64,000 nt of DNA from Otatea glauca (taxonomy: Eukaryota; Streptophyta; Magnoliopsida; Poales; Poaceae). Below the pieces are notes generated by a model. The model was not told the origin of the DNA and made no database searches. It saw only the letters and a list, made by a program, of their open reading frames with translations. Each line of letters opens with the position of its first letter. Position 1 is the first letter of the stretch. This document shows, one piece after another, positions 1 through 10,012 of this stretch. Both the position numbers and the translations under genes were made by a program. Location of the stretch: positions 58,441,524 to 58,505,523 of the forward strand of contig CM070722.1 of assembly GCA_036346275.1 (NCBI GenBank), given 5' to 3'.

Positions 1-336
1 CGTCGACAATATCTTTTGAATGCGATCGATTTTTACTTGCTATAGAATAACTATCCTCTATATCTATAATTTTTTAAGATTTTTCAAAACTTTTCAACCT
101 AAGATGCACGATAAGAAGGGAACTACTAGATATTTTCCCCATTCTTCGTGGTGAATAATATGTGTTTTGTGGAGAATTTCGAACTTATCAATGCTTGAGT
201 GACTAACCTTATCTGACATGGTCCCGAAAATTTAAGATGGTGCATCCTATCTCTTCAATACTTCATACTTCTCACATCAAAACAGCGATATGTACGGTGT
301 TCAAGACGGGGGAGTGTTCAAGTAGGCAGTATATAC

Positions 337-555
337 GGTGAAAGAATGAAAATAGGTAAACAGGAGTGTTGGATTGGCCTTAAATGATTCAGATACAGGC
401 AGAATTCACCTTCTCTACTTAAACACATTTTATAATTTTTTCTAGAGGGTTATATGTAAAAACGTGTTTCAGTGGAGGAGGTGAGATTCTATCTAAGACC
501 TGAACCATTCGAGGCCGATCCAATGGTCATGTTTGTCTATTTTCATTCTTTCATC
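337..555. repeat. Fold-back (inverted) repeat, MITE-like
   Basis: The left arm (about 337-430) is an imperfect reverse complement of the right arm (about 450-555). The clearest matching block is GAAAGAATGAAAATAG near 340 against CTATTTTCATTCTTTC near 538-552. The two arms almost meet, so the whole unit could fold into one hairpin. I could not settle a target-site duplication, so the superfamily is open. It lies about 850 bp upstream of the RNA-binding protein gene. Confidence 0.55.
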
Positions 556-1195
556 ATATGCTAGCTTTCACTATCTACGTCGTCACTGAGGTGATGACTC
601 ATTTACGATTCTCCACTCGTTATAAATGCAAGCAATACTATGCTCCAAAATCGAATGTTGTGGGCGGAGAGGGATAAAGCTGTTATCTTGAAAAGCTGGA
701 CACAATAAATGAATTCTAATTCGGATTCTCAAGGTATGTTGATGACTTTGCGTGAGTGCATTTGGAGAAGGAACTGAATGTAAAGGAGAATTCTAGATGG
801 AGGTCAACTTTGATGGAGCGTTTCATGAAGCTGATATGGCTTGGTGATCCGAAATCATGATGGTGATCTGATGGCAGCGGGACCTAAACATTTGGAGAAT
901 ATGCGCGATGCTTTACTGCATGCGATAGTCGACGATTTAATTGTGCGCTCAGTAATAATGTAATAGCAATGTTCCATTTTTTTTTAAAAAAATAATAGAA
1001 TGTTGCCTTTGGAGAAAGCTCGCACAGCCAGCCTGCAATGAAAAATCACTCTCTTCAAGCCATCACGAATCATGGCGCACATCCAACGGCCACAAGCAAC
1101 TTAAGCAAGCAAACTTACCCGGGCACCAAACGAGCTAAAAATCCCCTCCCGACTTGACACCTCGCCGCCTCTAGTCTATCCTCTACCTTTCTCTC
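556..1195 (+). promoter_or_regulatory. Upstream region of the RNA-binding protein gene
   Basis: No coding sequence is convincing here. The last 100 bp before about 1200 are C/T-rich (CTCTACCTTTCTCTCTGG) and no clear TATA box is seen, which fits a TATA-less housekeeping promoter. Transcription probably starts near 1190-1215, but that is inference. Confidence 0.4.
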
Positions 1196-1232
1196 TGGCC
1201 AATTTCCTCAGTCCTCACCCGAAGCGGCGCGG

Positions 1233-1352
1233 CTAGGGTTTGGTCCTACCACGAACCCTAAACACCGTCACTCTCCTACCAGCAGCGGCGATCCCTACTA
1301 GGTAATCTAGTTGCCGCGCTTCGCCCCCCGCTTCTATCGGGAGCTAGGGTTT
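1233..1352 (+). promoter_or_regulatory. Telo-box-like motifs in the 5' leader
   Basis: Three telomere-repeat-like motifs lie in the leader: CTAGGGTTT at 1233-1241, AACCCTAAAC at 1254-1263 and CTAGGGTTT at 1344-1352. In plants such telo boxes are common near the transcription starts of genes for translation and RNA-handling proteins, where they act with site II elements. That matches the product encoded downstream. The function here is inferred. Confidence 0.55.
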
Positions 1353-1409
1353 CGCTGTTCTCTGAGCTCCGTTAGGGTGGTTGCTGCAGCAGGTGGTGGC
1401 GGCGGCGGC

Positions 1410-4400
1410 ATGGCGGGGTACGGGGAGGAGAACGAGGACGCCATGAATGGTTACGAGGAGGAGGATGAGGAAGTGGAGGAGGTTGAGGAGGAGGTGGATG
1501 AGGAGGGGGACGAGGGGGCCGACGCGGAGGCGGAGGGGAGGCGAGGCGGAGGCGGAGGGGAGGGCCTTGGTAATGGCGAGGATGGCGGCGAGGAAGGGAG
1601 GGACGCTGCTGCTGGGGCTGGCGATGCGTCGGGGTGAGTTCCTTGGGCTTTAGGTTTTGGTCGGGTCTGTTGGATTGGGTGAGGTTGGGCTAACTGCTTT
1701 GGTTTGGCGCATCCGTGTATGCGCTTCTGCAGGAAAATTTTCGTTGGGGGTGTAGCCTGGGAGACAACTGAAGGTAGACAGGAGCAATTCTTATGTGGGA
1801 TTCTCCTACATAGGATAAGATTTTAATTATGTCAGTAAAATGTTGCAGCTAGATGATTGCAAAAGTAGAGTACAATGAAAAAAATAGCTAGTTGCAGTAG
1901 GTCAACATAAAAGAGAATCCAGGGCAACATTTTGCATTGAAAACATATACCATCTTGATGTTCATGACTCGTGCATTGGATTGCATGATTCACTTGAAAT
2001 ACTGCATAGCTTCGGTTAGGTTAAACATATGGAAAATTCATTGCGAGCTGGGAACTAGTACTGCATTTTAATCTTGTAAGAAGCAAGCCTGTAGTATATC
2101 TCAATAAGAAATTTCAGTAATAGAATTTAATGAGTTTAGCTATCTTAGTATACAAAATTCAGAAACATAGGCATTGATAAGTGCACTTAGGAGTTAAGGC
2201 TAGATGCTATATCAATCTTTGTCTGATTATCATGTTGGTTTGTGCTATTTGAGTGACCCTGCTCTATTTAGTTCACTTTACTCTAGCGATCTTTTTAGTG
2301 TATGCGTTTGTCAAAAGAAAAGAGGGATAGACAGAAGAAATGTCTGGCTGTATATTTTTCTAGGTATTCTACCTACAGTTTTCTTATGTTCTTAATTATT
2401 AGTGCGGTTTTCTTATTTCTTGCTGATTTGCTAGCTTGCTTAGGTGGAACATGCGTTTTCATTAATGATGTCATCATGAAGAAGTTACTTTATCTGCTCT
2501 GTTTCTTGTAATCATCCTGCCTCATCTAGTTACTGAGAATTTGGAGTCTTGAATATATATCCTTTGCCTAATGCATGCTAGGATTTCAATTCAATTTATC
2601 ATCTTTGGTGGGTTGGCAGGATTACTATGACATGCTTTATGAGTTTACTTTTCTAATAACGCATAAATGATAAAATCAATAATTGTGACTGAGGTGTGTA
2701 TAGACAGGCATGTGTTTCGACTCTTGTTTCAGAAGCTGAAATGCTTGCATTGCATTTAGTTTTTAACTCGGAAAGGGAAAGTACTTCCATTCAAATGACA
2801 ATTAAGTGGAGGACATGTCTCACTGTGTAGGTTTCCGTAATAATATATTTTCATTTATTGATGCTCTAAGGTTGAGCTGGTTCATATGGTGCTTCTATTT
2901 GAGTCTGGTTCATATGGTGCTTCTATTTGAGTCCAAATGCTTCTACTGTATATCCCTTTCAAATTTTCTGTTAATGCGCCTTTTCATTTATTTACATGGG
3001 ACCGGGAGCCTGATCATAGGAGCATCATGGACGTAATGCAACAGTGATTAGTTTGCAGTCTTGCAAGGGGTTCTGTGCTGTAGCTTTTAACTGAATTATG
3101 TTCACAGGCGCACAGATGATTTTTTTCATTAATGATAATCTGTTCTCAAGTTGTCTGTGGACCTGTTATTACTTATTAGGCATGTACCTCCTGAAGTCTA
3201 CCCATTTTGTTGTTTCAAACTTTTGAGCTGGGTGGAGCTTAACAATCAACTGCAATAAAAATAAATAGTAGAATCTGGACAACTGATTTTTCTAAGAACT
3301 CAGGGATTCATAGGAGAATAGTTGTCACATATATAGTGTTTAGATACTTTTGTTCTGAATATTTTTTGCTTGCCTTTGAAATTCATTTGTTTAATTTTTC
3401 ATTCTTATGCCTTATTTGTTCGTATGCAGAAACATTCACCAAACATTTTGAGAAATATGGAGCTATCACTGATTCTGTTATCATGAAGGACAAACATACT
3501 AGGATGCCTCGTGGATTTGGATTTGTAACATTTTCCGATCCATCTGTGATTGACAGGGTTCTGGAGGATGACCATGTTATAGATGGAAGAACGGTAAGAC
3601 CTCTGTTAACAGTAAGGTGGAGGTTCTCCAATTGTGTCACATCAGCAACCAATAGTTGCAAACTTGAATAGAAGTATGTTCTTACTCACAATTTTTTATT
3701 TATTAAGGTTGAAGTTAAAAGGACTGTCCCCAGAGAGGAAATGTCATCAAAAGATGGTCCTAAGACAAGAAAGATCTTTGTTGGTGGTATTCCACCATCT
3801 CTAACCGAAGGTAGTTAGCAAATCAAAGGGTGTTTTCTTTATGCGAGCACAAAATATTTCAAGTGTAGATTAAATTCACAAATGAAGTCACAATCACTTG
3901 AATACTCCAATATTTACAAAAATTGACTCTTGAATATATTTGTTTCACGTGCTAAACGTTACTGACATGGATCTTCCAGATAAGTTAAAGGAGCATTTCT
4001 CCTCATACGGGAAGGTGGTCGAGCATCAGATTATGCTGGACCATAGCACTGGACGTTCACGAGGCTTTGGCTTTGTCACCTTTGAAAGTGAGGACGCTGT
4101 TGAAAGGGTTATGTTAGAGGGGAAAATGCATGATCTTGGAGGGAAACAGGTTGCCAACTTTATCTTGTTTTCATATTTTCTATGATAGTTAATATTTTTG
4201 ACATGTTTGCAATTATTAGCTTCAGATAGCAGATATTATAATTGGGTGTGTTGTTAATTACTTGATCTTATTATTGTTCACTTAATTTGTTTGTTAGCCT
4301 GAGGATCTGGTATTCTGTTTCTCTACTATGTGAAGTTTGGACACTGTTTATGCCATGCTAAACCATGTCAATAAGTTCGGTGTTAAACTGGTACTCTTGT

Positions 4401-6015
4401 AGCATGTGGTCTTGTCGATCTGATGGGTTGTTTTTTAGTATTGAGCTAGTTTATCATATAAGGGTGTCAAAGTGCACTTTTATTGGAATCGATATCTTCA
4501 TAGCACTCTTTTAGAGATAGCGCTATACTGCTATGTCTATAAATGGCAAAGGGGTGTCCTAGAATGCGTGCAGTCAAGCTATTTTAACTTTGACCAACAA
4601 TATCTTTATGAATATCTAAACCGGTTATATGAAAATGCTATGAGTATATTTGTGTTGAAGAATACTTTCAGTATTGTAATTTTATTGGATTTTACAAATA
4701 TATTACAGTAGAAATTGGTGGTCAAAGCCATATTTTGGTGACCATGTCATTGTCCAATACGACACTTGTTGAAGATTGCCTTTAAAAATCTTTACATGAT
4801 TTTGATCTGGACTTTCAAGAGAATATTGCTTGTTCAGTGCTTGCATGACCCTTTCCCGGCTTGCTGCTCTTTTTTGACTAACTATAAATAATAGTATTCC
4901 TTTTATTATATCTACTAGAGTAAAATCCTACCACTGAAGCAGTAGCTGCTCTTTTCAGTGTGCAATCGCTACCTATTCTGTTTCATGTAATTTTAGGTTT
5001 TGCGCTCTGTAATTTCTTTCTCTGAACCTCCTTATGGCATATAATATGTCACTTCTGATATAGAATAACCTCCTTATGGCATGTTATGGTGCAATTGTTG
5101 TTAAGGTCCATGCGCACACAGCGGGTGAGCTTTTGCTCTACATACGAGATAAATGATCCTGGCTGCACCTATATGTTTGTCATCTGCTAAAATGATTTAC
5201 CCTAACACTTCATGATACTTTCCCAGTGAACTGCTCAGATGGCAAAACCTTTTTCCAATTAAACTTTCCTGATTAATTCAGGATATCTGTCGCAAAGCCT
5301 TACATAAATTTAAGGGTTATTTTGGTTTGTCTTGTCTCTTCGACACGGCACATGCTTTTACATTTGTTATTTTGGAGCTAGTAGTTAGATGCACGATTTT
5401 ATCTTTTAATTGAGAGTCTTTATTTGGTTGCCAATTACATAATTCTAATTTTAAAAGTTTGAAGTATTACTGGAAGTAAACTTGAAAATTTGTTTGGACA
5501 ACTTCTCCACCTGTTTTGTAATTTTGCAGGTTGAAATAAAGAAGGCCGAGCCAAAGAAACCAGGTGGGGGTGATTCCAGCTCTAATGGGAGATATAGCCA
5601 TGGGAGTGGTGGTTATCGTAGTTCTTACCGTGGTGGTGGCAGTGGTGGAGGCAATTCTGGGAGCAGCAGCAGCGGTGGTGGCTACGGATATGGAGGTGGC
5701 TATCGATCAACTGCTGCTGCTGTTGCTGCCTATTATGGTAGTGCAGGATATGGTGGCTATGGTAGAGGAGGGTATGGATATGGAGGCAATGCTGGCTTTG
5801 GGTCGGGTTTTGGCTCTGGTTATGGTGGTTCCATGTATGGAGGTCCATATGGTGCCTATGGGGCCTACAGTGGTGCGTACGGAGGTGGCACATATGGTGC
5901 ACCAGGTGGCTATGGTGCAGGAGGTTATGGTGGTTATGGGGGAGCTGGAGGTATGGGTGGTGGTGGGAGCGGTGGTGGTCGAGGCTCAAGCAGATACCAC
6001 CCGTATGGAAAATGA
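1410..6015 (+). CDS. hnRNP-type RNA-binding protein: two RRMs and a Gly/Tyr-rich tail
   Basis: Six exons: 1410-1633, 1733-1773, 3430-3593, 3708-3810, 3980-4149 and 5530-6015. All introns are GT-AG and the total is 1188 nt, an intact frame of 395 residues. Residues 1-74 are very acidic (Glu/Asp runs, then Gly). RRM1 covers about 76-148, with RNP2 KIFVGGV and RNP1 RGFGFVTF at 116-123. RRM2 covers about 165-240, with KIFVGGI and RGFGFVTF at 205-212. Residues 244-395 form a low-complexity tail of GYGG/GGY repeats ending in SRYHPYGK. This is the plant hnRNP A/B-like architecture: nuclear binding of pre-mRNA, with splicing or mRNA-stability roles, and a tail able to self-associate. The start is the first ATG in frame with the acidic N-terminus. 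The exact paralog and RNA targets cannot be told from sequence. Introns 2 (1656 bp) and 5 (1380 bp) are long but hold no other gene that I can see. Confidence 0.93.
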
Positions 6016-6467
6016 GCATAGATTGATAACTGGTTCCTAGGATCTGATAATAAATCTATACTTTCCCCTCATTTCTGCTACGAGGAGTTCACGTTGTTGA
6101 ATCAGTGGCATCAGAACATTTTTTTGATACTTTGCATTGCACTGTATCCGGCAACAAGAGTGTAGATTCTAGCCGCTGAACCTGAACCACCCCGAGACTT
6201 TGTGTAGAAGCTACAGCTGAAACTGTGTTGTATTCATTAGTTTACTATGCAGCCTTTGAACCCTTAAAACCGAACAGAACTTCGTGGTAGGAACAATATT
6301 TGTGTGATGGAACAATGTGTTGCGATGTAACATTCTCCACAGAGCAGCTGACTGTCGTCATCTGTGCCTGTATGTAGGGAGATACGCTACTGAAAGGGTT
6401 TGACCTATGCTTCTAATTGGTTAATTCGGTATCTTGATGCATTTTGATCTTCAGAGGATCTTACAGT
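6016..6467 (+). other. 3' UTR and downstream flank of the RNA-binding gene
   Basis: Non-coding. An AATAAA-like signal (GATAATAAATC) lies near 6046-6056. TTGTATTCATTAG near 6228 and the T-rich stretch after it are plausible mRNA 3' end sequence. No other feature is seen before the transposon at 6476. Confidence 0.4.
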
Positions 6468-6475
6468 CATTGCAG

Positions 6476-6838
6476 CAGGGTTCGCAAAATCGCCGAAAAT
6501 CGGTCGAAAATCGTGCAGCGCGGAACGGCTTCTAAAACCGCTCGATAAACTGGTGCAATTCAAAAAAAAATTCAAAAAAATTTATGCGATATAAACCGGT
6601 CGAAAATCGGTGAAAATCGACGAAAATCGCTTAAAAAATCGTCCATAAAAAAAGTTTAACTCGCTTGTCGATTTTTCACGGAAATCGGTCGATTTTTCAT
6701 GAAAAAAGATAACTTTTTTTTATTTTTCTTTTCAAATTTTTTGATTTTGAAACTCTACGATTTTTGAAGATTTTCAGCTCGATATTTTCGAAATTCGAAT
6801 TTCGGCCGATTTTTCTCAAACCGATTTTGTTAACCCTG
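6476..6838. mobile_element. Non-autonomous hAT element (363 bp)
   Basis: The element starts CAGGGTTCGCAAAATCG and ends with the inverted counterpart (CGATTTTGTTAACCCTG). It is flanked by an exact 8-bp duplication, CATTGCAG, at 6468-6475 and 6839-6846. An 8-bp duplication and a CAGGG terminus are diagnostic of the hAT superfamily. The body is non-coding and made of repeated CGAAAATCGGT-like units on both strands. It lies about 460 bp past the stop codon of the RNA-binding gene. Confidence 0.88.
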
Positions 6839-6846
6839 CATTGCAG

Positions 6847-7251
6847 TGCACTGGTGCTCTCAGGATCTGGGATGCGTCATCAACTCCTCGAGTTAATCTG
6901 CACCTTGTACCACCTCCGTGGCTCCTTGCATTTCCGGATTCAGAAGCACAGTCTTCAATAGCGATTGTTCATTCTAGCCTCCTTTCTGTTTGATTGCATA
7001 TTAGATTGATCCCGTGCACACATTAAATCTCGACATTGTCACTGCTGGAACCTTGGACTTCGCCTCGATGGCGCTCATCAGATTTGAATATAGGTGCCTA
7101 CCAGGATAATCGAACAAGTAACATTGCCACTGCAAATCTGCAATGCATGTACTTCCGAATTTACTTCGTTACTGTTGACAGATTCCATGACATGCGAATA
7201 GGGCCGACACGAGATCGCTGCGTGCAAGTGCCACGCCTATGCGCAGGCAAA
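6847..7251. other. Intergenic, nothing recognised
   Basis: Moderate-GC DNA between the hAT element and the next MITE-like repeat. Short open frames occur, but none has recognisable motifs, splice structure or a coherent coding bias. Confidence 0.3.
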
Positions 7252-7553
7252 GGCCGGTTTGTTTCAGCTTTTTTCTCTAATTTAAGAAGTTAAAAAGTCA
7301 TAGCCCAAATGAATGAGTGGGTTTTTAACTAGTTCTTTTTAAAAGTTATAAGTGTATGTATAACTAAAAGAAAAAAGCCATGAGAAGGTATTTTTTTTGA
7401 CTTACTAGGGTTTGTTTTGGACTAATGTAGAGTAAAATTACTCACATCTACTGCATATAATAAAAGTGAATGCTTAAGCCAAAAAATTGTCTCAAGTTCA
7501 AAAAACTGATTTGAAACTATAAAGAAAAAATCCTAATAAAAACAAACGGAGCA
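7252..7553. repeat. MITE-like inverted repeat upstream of the ZIP gene
   Basis: Opens with GGCCGGTTTGTTTCAGC and closes with AAAAACAAACGGAGC, its imperfect inverse. The A/T-rich body has inverted similarity between its ends. A short AAA on both sides could be a 3-bp duplication as in Tourist elements, but this is weak because AAA is common. Confidence 0.4.
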
Positions 7554-7621
7554 AAAGTCGAAACACAACTAGTCTTGGCCGCCATCGCGTCTGGCCCAGT
7601 CCACGCGCCTCCCTCGTCATG

Positions 7622-7631
7622 GTGTCGACAC
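7622..7631 (+). promoter_or_regulatory. Zinc-deficiency response element (ZDRE), perfect match
   Basis: The palindrome GTGTCGACAC matches the published consensus RTGTCGACAY bound by F-group bZIP regulators (bZIP19/bZIP23 in Arabidopsis, with orthologs in grasses). It lies about 430 bp before the first ATG of a zinc transporter gene and about 320 bp before its TATA box, where such elements are found in zinc-starvation-induced ZIP genes. The motif is seen directly. Its function here is inferred from the family. Confidence 0.7.
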
Positions 7632-7944
7632 CGTCGCTCCACATCCAGGCCCCACCGTTACCCGCGTCCACGACCCCGGTGAAGAAAGTCTATTCGAACC
7701 TCGACTCTGGGGCCACTGATCCCTGGGTCCCACCTGGATGCGTCTGCGTCTCCATCCGTCACACCGTACGTTGAGCCAGACCCACTCCCCGCTGGCCCAC
7801 CGTACGATCGCATCGGACGGCGCCGGGGCGGCATGTTGACATCCTCGTTGCACGCCTCCCGTACGCGCCGATGTGGAGATGCTTGCGTGATGATGTGTCT
7901 GCGTCCCTCGCATCCAGAATTGCATCTCAAAAGCAAGCGGCCGC

Positions 7945-7953
7945 GTATATATG
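7945..7953 (+). promoter_or_regulatory. TATA box of the ZIP gene
   Basis: GTATATATG, about 100 bp before the ATG at 8054. It would place the transcription start near 7975, giving a leader of about 78 nt with no earlier ATG. Confidence 0.5.
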
Positions 7954-8053
7954 TTCACATGTACACACCGCATAGCAGCGAGTTAGGAATCGGACCGAAT
8001 CGAGTAATCGGTCGATTGTTCCAGACGCCAGAAGAAGAATTATCAGCTCAGCA

Positions 8054-10012
8054 ATGGCGTTCTTCGAGGTGACAGCATCTTCCTCGCTGCGTCTGTCCGC
8101 CTGCCGCGGTCTCCTTATCAGTTCGTTTGTCTTATTGCCGTTTTTCTTCGATTCTTTTAAAATTTTCATTGTTTTTTTCCCTTGATTGTTCTCTCGCTTA
8201 CAAGTTTCTAAAGCAACGCCGAATCGCGAGGCGAAATCGTAATTCTGCGCCTTGTTTTTGTGCTGATTCGAAGGTCTGATTCGATTCTCGCGTCGCAGGA
8301 AATGGAGTCGTCGTACGTCCCCTACCTCAATGCCCACCTGCACCAATTGGCAGGTACGCAGGCTGATTAAGGGGGGAATTTTTGGATTATTTTTGCACTG
8401 AACCCCTCGTGGGAGCTCGTAATCCTCACACTTGATTCATGATGCGTGGCAGAGTCGGTCTCGGCGGCGAGCTGCGGTGCGGCGGGAGGCGGCGACGAGG
8501 TGTGCCGCGACGAGGCGGCGGCGCTGCGGCTCAAGATGGCGGCCGTCGCTACCATCCTCGCTGCGGGCGCTGCCGGCGTCGCCATCCCGCTCGTCGGCCG
8601 CAAGCGGCGACGTGACGGCGCCGGTGGGGGCGGAGGCGCGTCTTCCGGCGGCGGGATGTTCGTGCTCGCCAAGGCGTTCGCGGCGGGGGTGATCCTGGCC
8701 ACGGGGTTCGTGCACATGCTGCACGACGCGGAGGGCAAGCTCTCGGACCCATGCCTCCCGGCAACGCCGTGGCGGCGGTTCCCCTTCCCGGGCTTCGTCG
8801 CCATGCTCGCCGCGCTCGGGACACTCGCCGTCGACTTCGTCGGCACCCACTTCTACGAGCGCAAGCACCGCGAGGAGGCCGCCGCCGCCGCGGCCAGCGC
8901 CCATGATGATGAGACGACGGCGCTGCTCGAGGACGGCGCGCTCGCGGGGATTACGGCTGCGGCCGACGAGGGGAGGAACGGGACAAGCGAGAAGCAGGAC
9001 GCCATGCACATCGTCAGCATGCGCGCGCATGCGGCCGCGCACAGGCAAAGCCATGCGCACGGCCACGGCGCGTGCGATGGAGGAGCGGTGTACGACGGCC
9101 GCGGCCACGGGCATGGCCACGGCCACGACGAGGGCCCGTCCCAAGCTCGTCATGTGCTTGCCTCACAGGTACGGACAGTTCAATTATCTTTCTATGCAAG
9201 TTAGTTAAGTAGAAGTGGCTGAAGTGCACTGTAGTCGTGTGGATTGATGAATATGATATAATGAAACTTGCTTAGTTTGCTTACGATTGAATTCAATAAG
9301 CATGCATGCCTACATCCAGTGTAATTTGCTTTGCTAAGCTATATCTGAATGTTAGTATAGCTACACAGATGAGCATTGAAATGTGATATCTTGCGTATAT
9401 GTTCTGTAAATCTGCGTAGCATGCTGAATAGTGATTTGCTGTATTGTCGACAAGATTCTGGAGCTGGGGATTGTATCGCACTCAGTCATCATCGGGCTAT
9501 CGTTGGGCGTTTCGCAGAGCCCATGTACCATCAAACCTCTGGTTGCTGCCCTCTCATTCCACCAGTTCTTCGAGGGTTTTGCGTTGGGTGGCTGTATTTC
9601 TGAGGTTAATGTCCACTTTCTTCGTGCTATGTGGTTGACAATTCCTCACTTGAAGGTAACACTCACGTGTGATCGTTCATGTCCATTGTCAATGAACAAA
9701 TTGCAGGCTCAGTTCAAGAATTTCTCTGCGGTCCTGATGGCTTTCTTCTTTGCTATCACGACACCAGCTGGGATCACCGTGGGGGCGGCGATCGCATCGT
9801 TCTACAATCCCTACAGCCCCAGGGCGTTGGTGGTGGAGGGCATTCTGGATTCAATGTCGGCTGGTATACTGATCTATATGTCATTAGTGGATCTCATTGC
9901 TGCTGATTTCCTTAGCCGCAGGATGAGCTGCAACCCGAGGCTGCAAGTGGGCTCGTATGTTGCCTTGTTTCTTGGGGCCATGGCCATGGCAGCCCTTGCC
10001 ATCTGGGCTTAG
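8054..10012 (+). CDS. ZIP-family zinc/iron transporter
   Basis: Exons 8054-8068, 8299-8353, 8453-9168, 9455-9604 and 9707-10012 join with GT-AG introns into 1242 nt, 413 residues. The protein imports Zn2+ or other divalent metals across a membrane. It has the eight-helix ZIP layout. Helices 1-3 lie in exon 3 (MAAVATILAAGAAGVAIPL; FVLAKAFAAGVILATGFVH; GFVAMLAALGTLAVDFVG). A histidine-rich cytosolic loop (about 220-249, HGHGHGH) precedes the metal-path helices HSVIIGLSLG (271-280) and HQFFEGFALGG (298-308). Three more helices end at ALAIWA. Start choice: the ATG at 8054 is the first after the TATA box and has good plant context (GCAATGGCG), and its 15-nt exon joins in frame. If that small intron is not used, translation would begin at 8302 (407 residues). 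A ZDRE lies upstream. It resembles plant ZIP4/ZIP6-type proteins, but the orthology is not settled. Confidence 0.92.

Noticed and set aside
5582..6019. His-rich open frame on the minus strand
   Set aside because: It is the antisense of the Gly/Tyr repeat exon of the RNA-binding gene.
8437..9153. Long Arg/Ala-rich frames on the minus strand over the ZIP gene
   Set aside because: They are antisense shadows of the GC-rich ZIP exon. The plus strand has the transmembrane pattern and splice sites.
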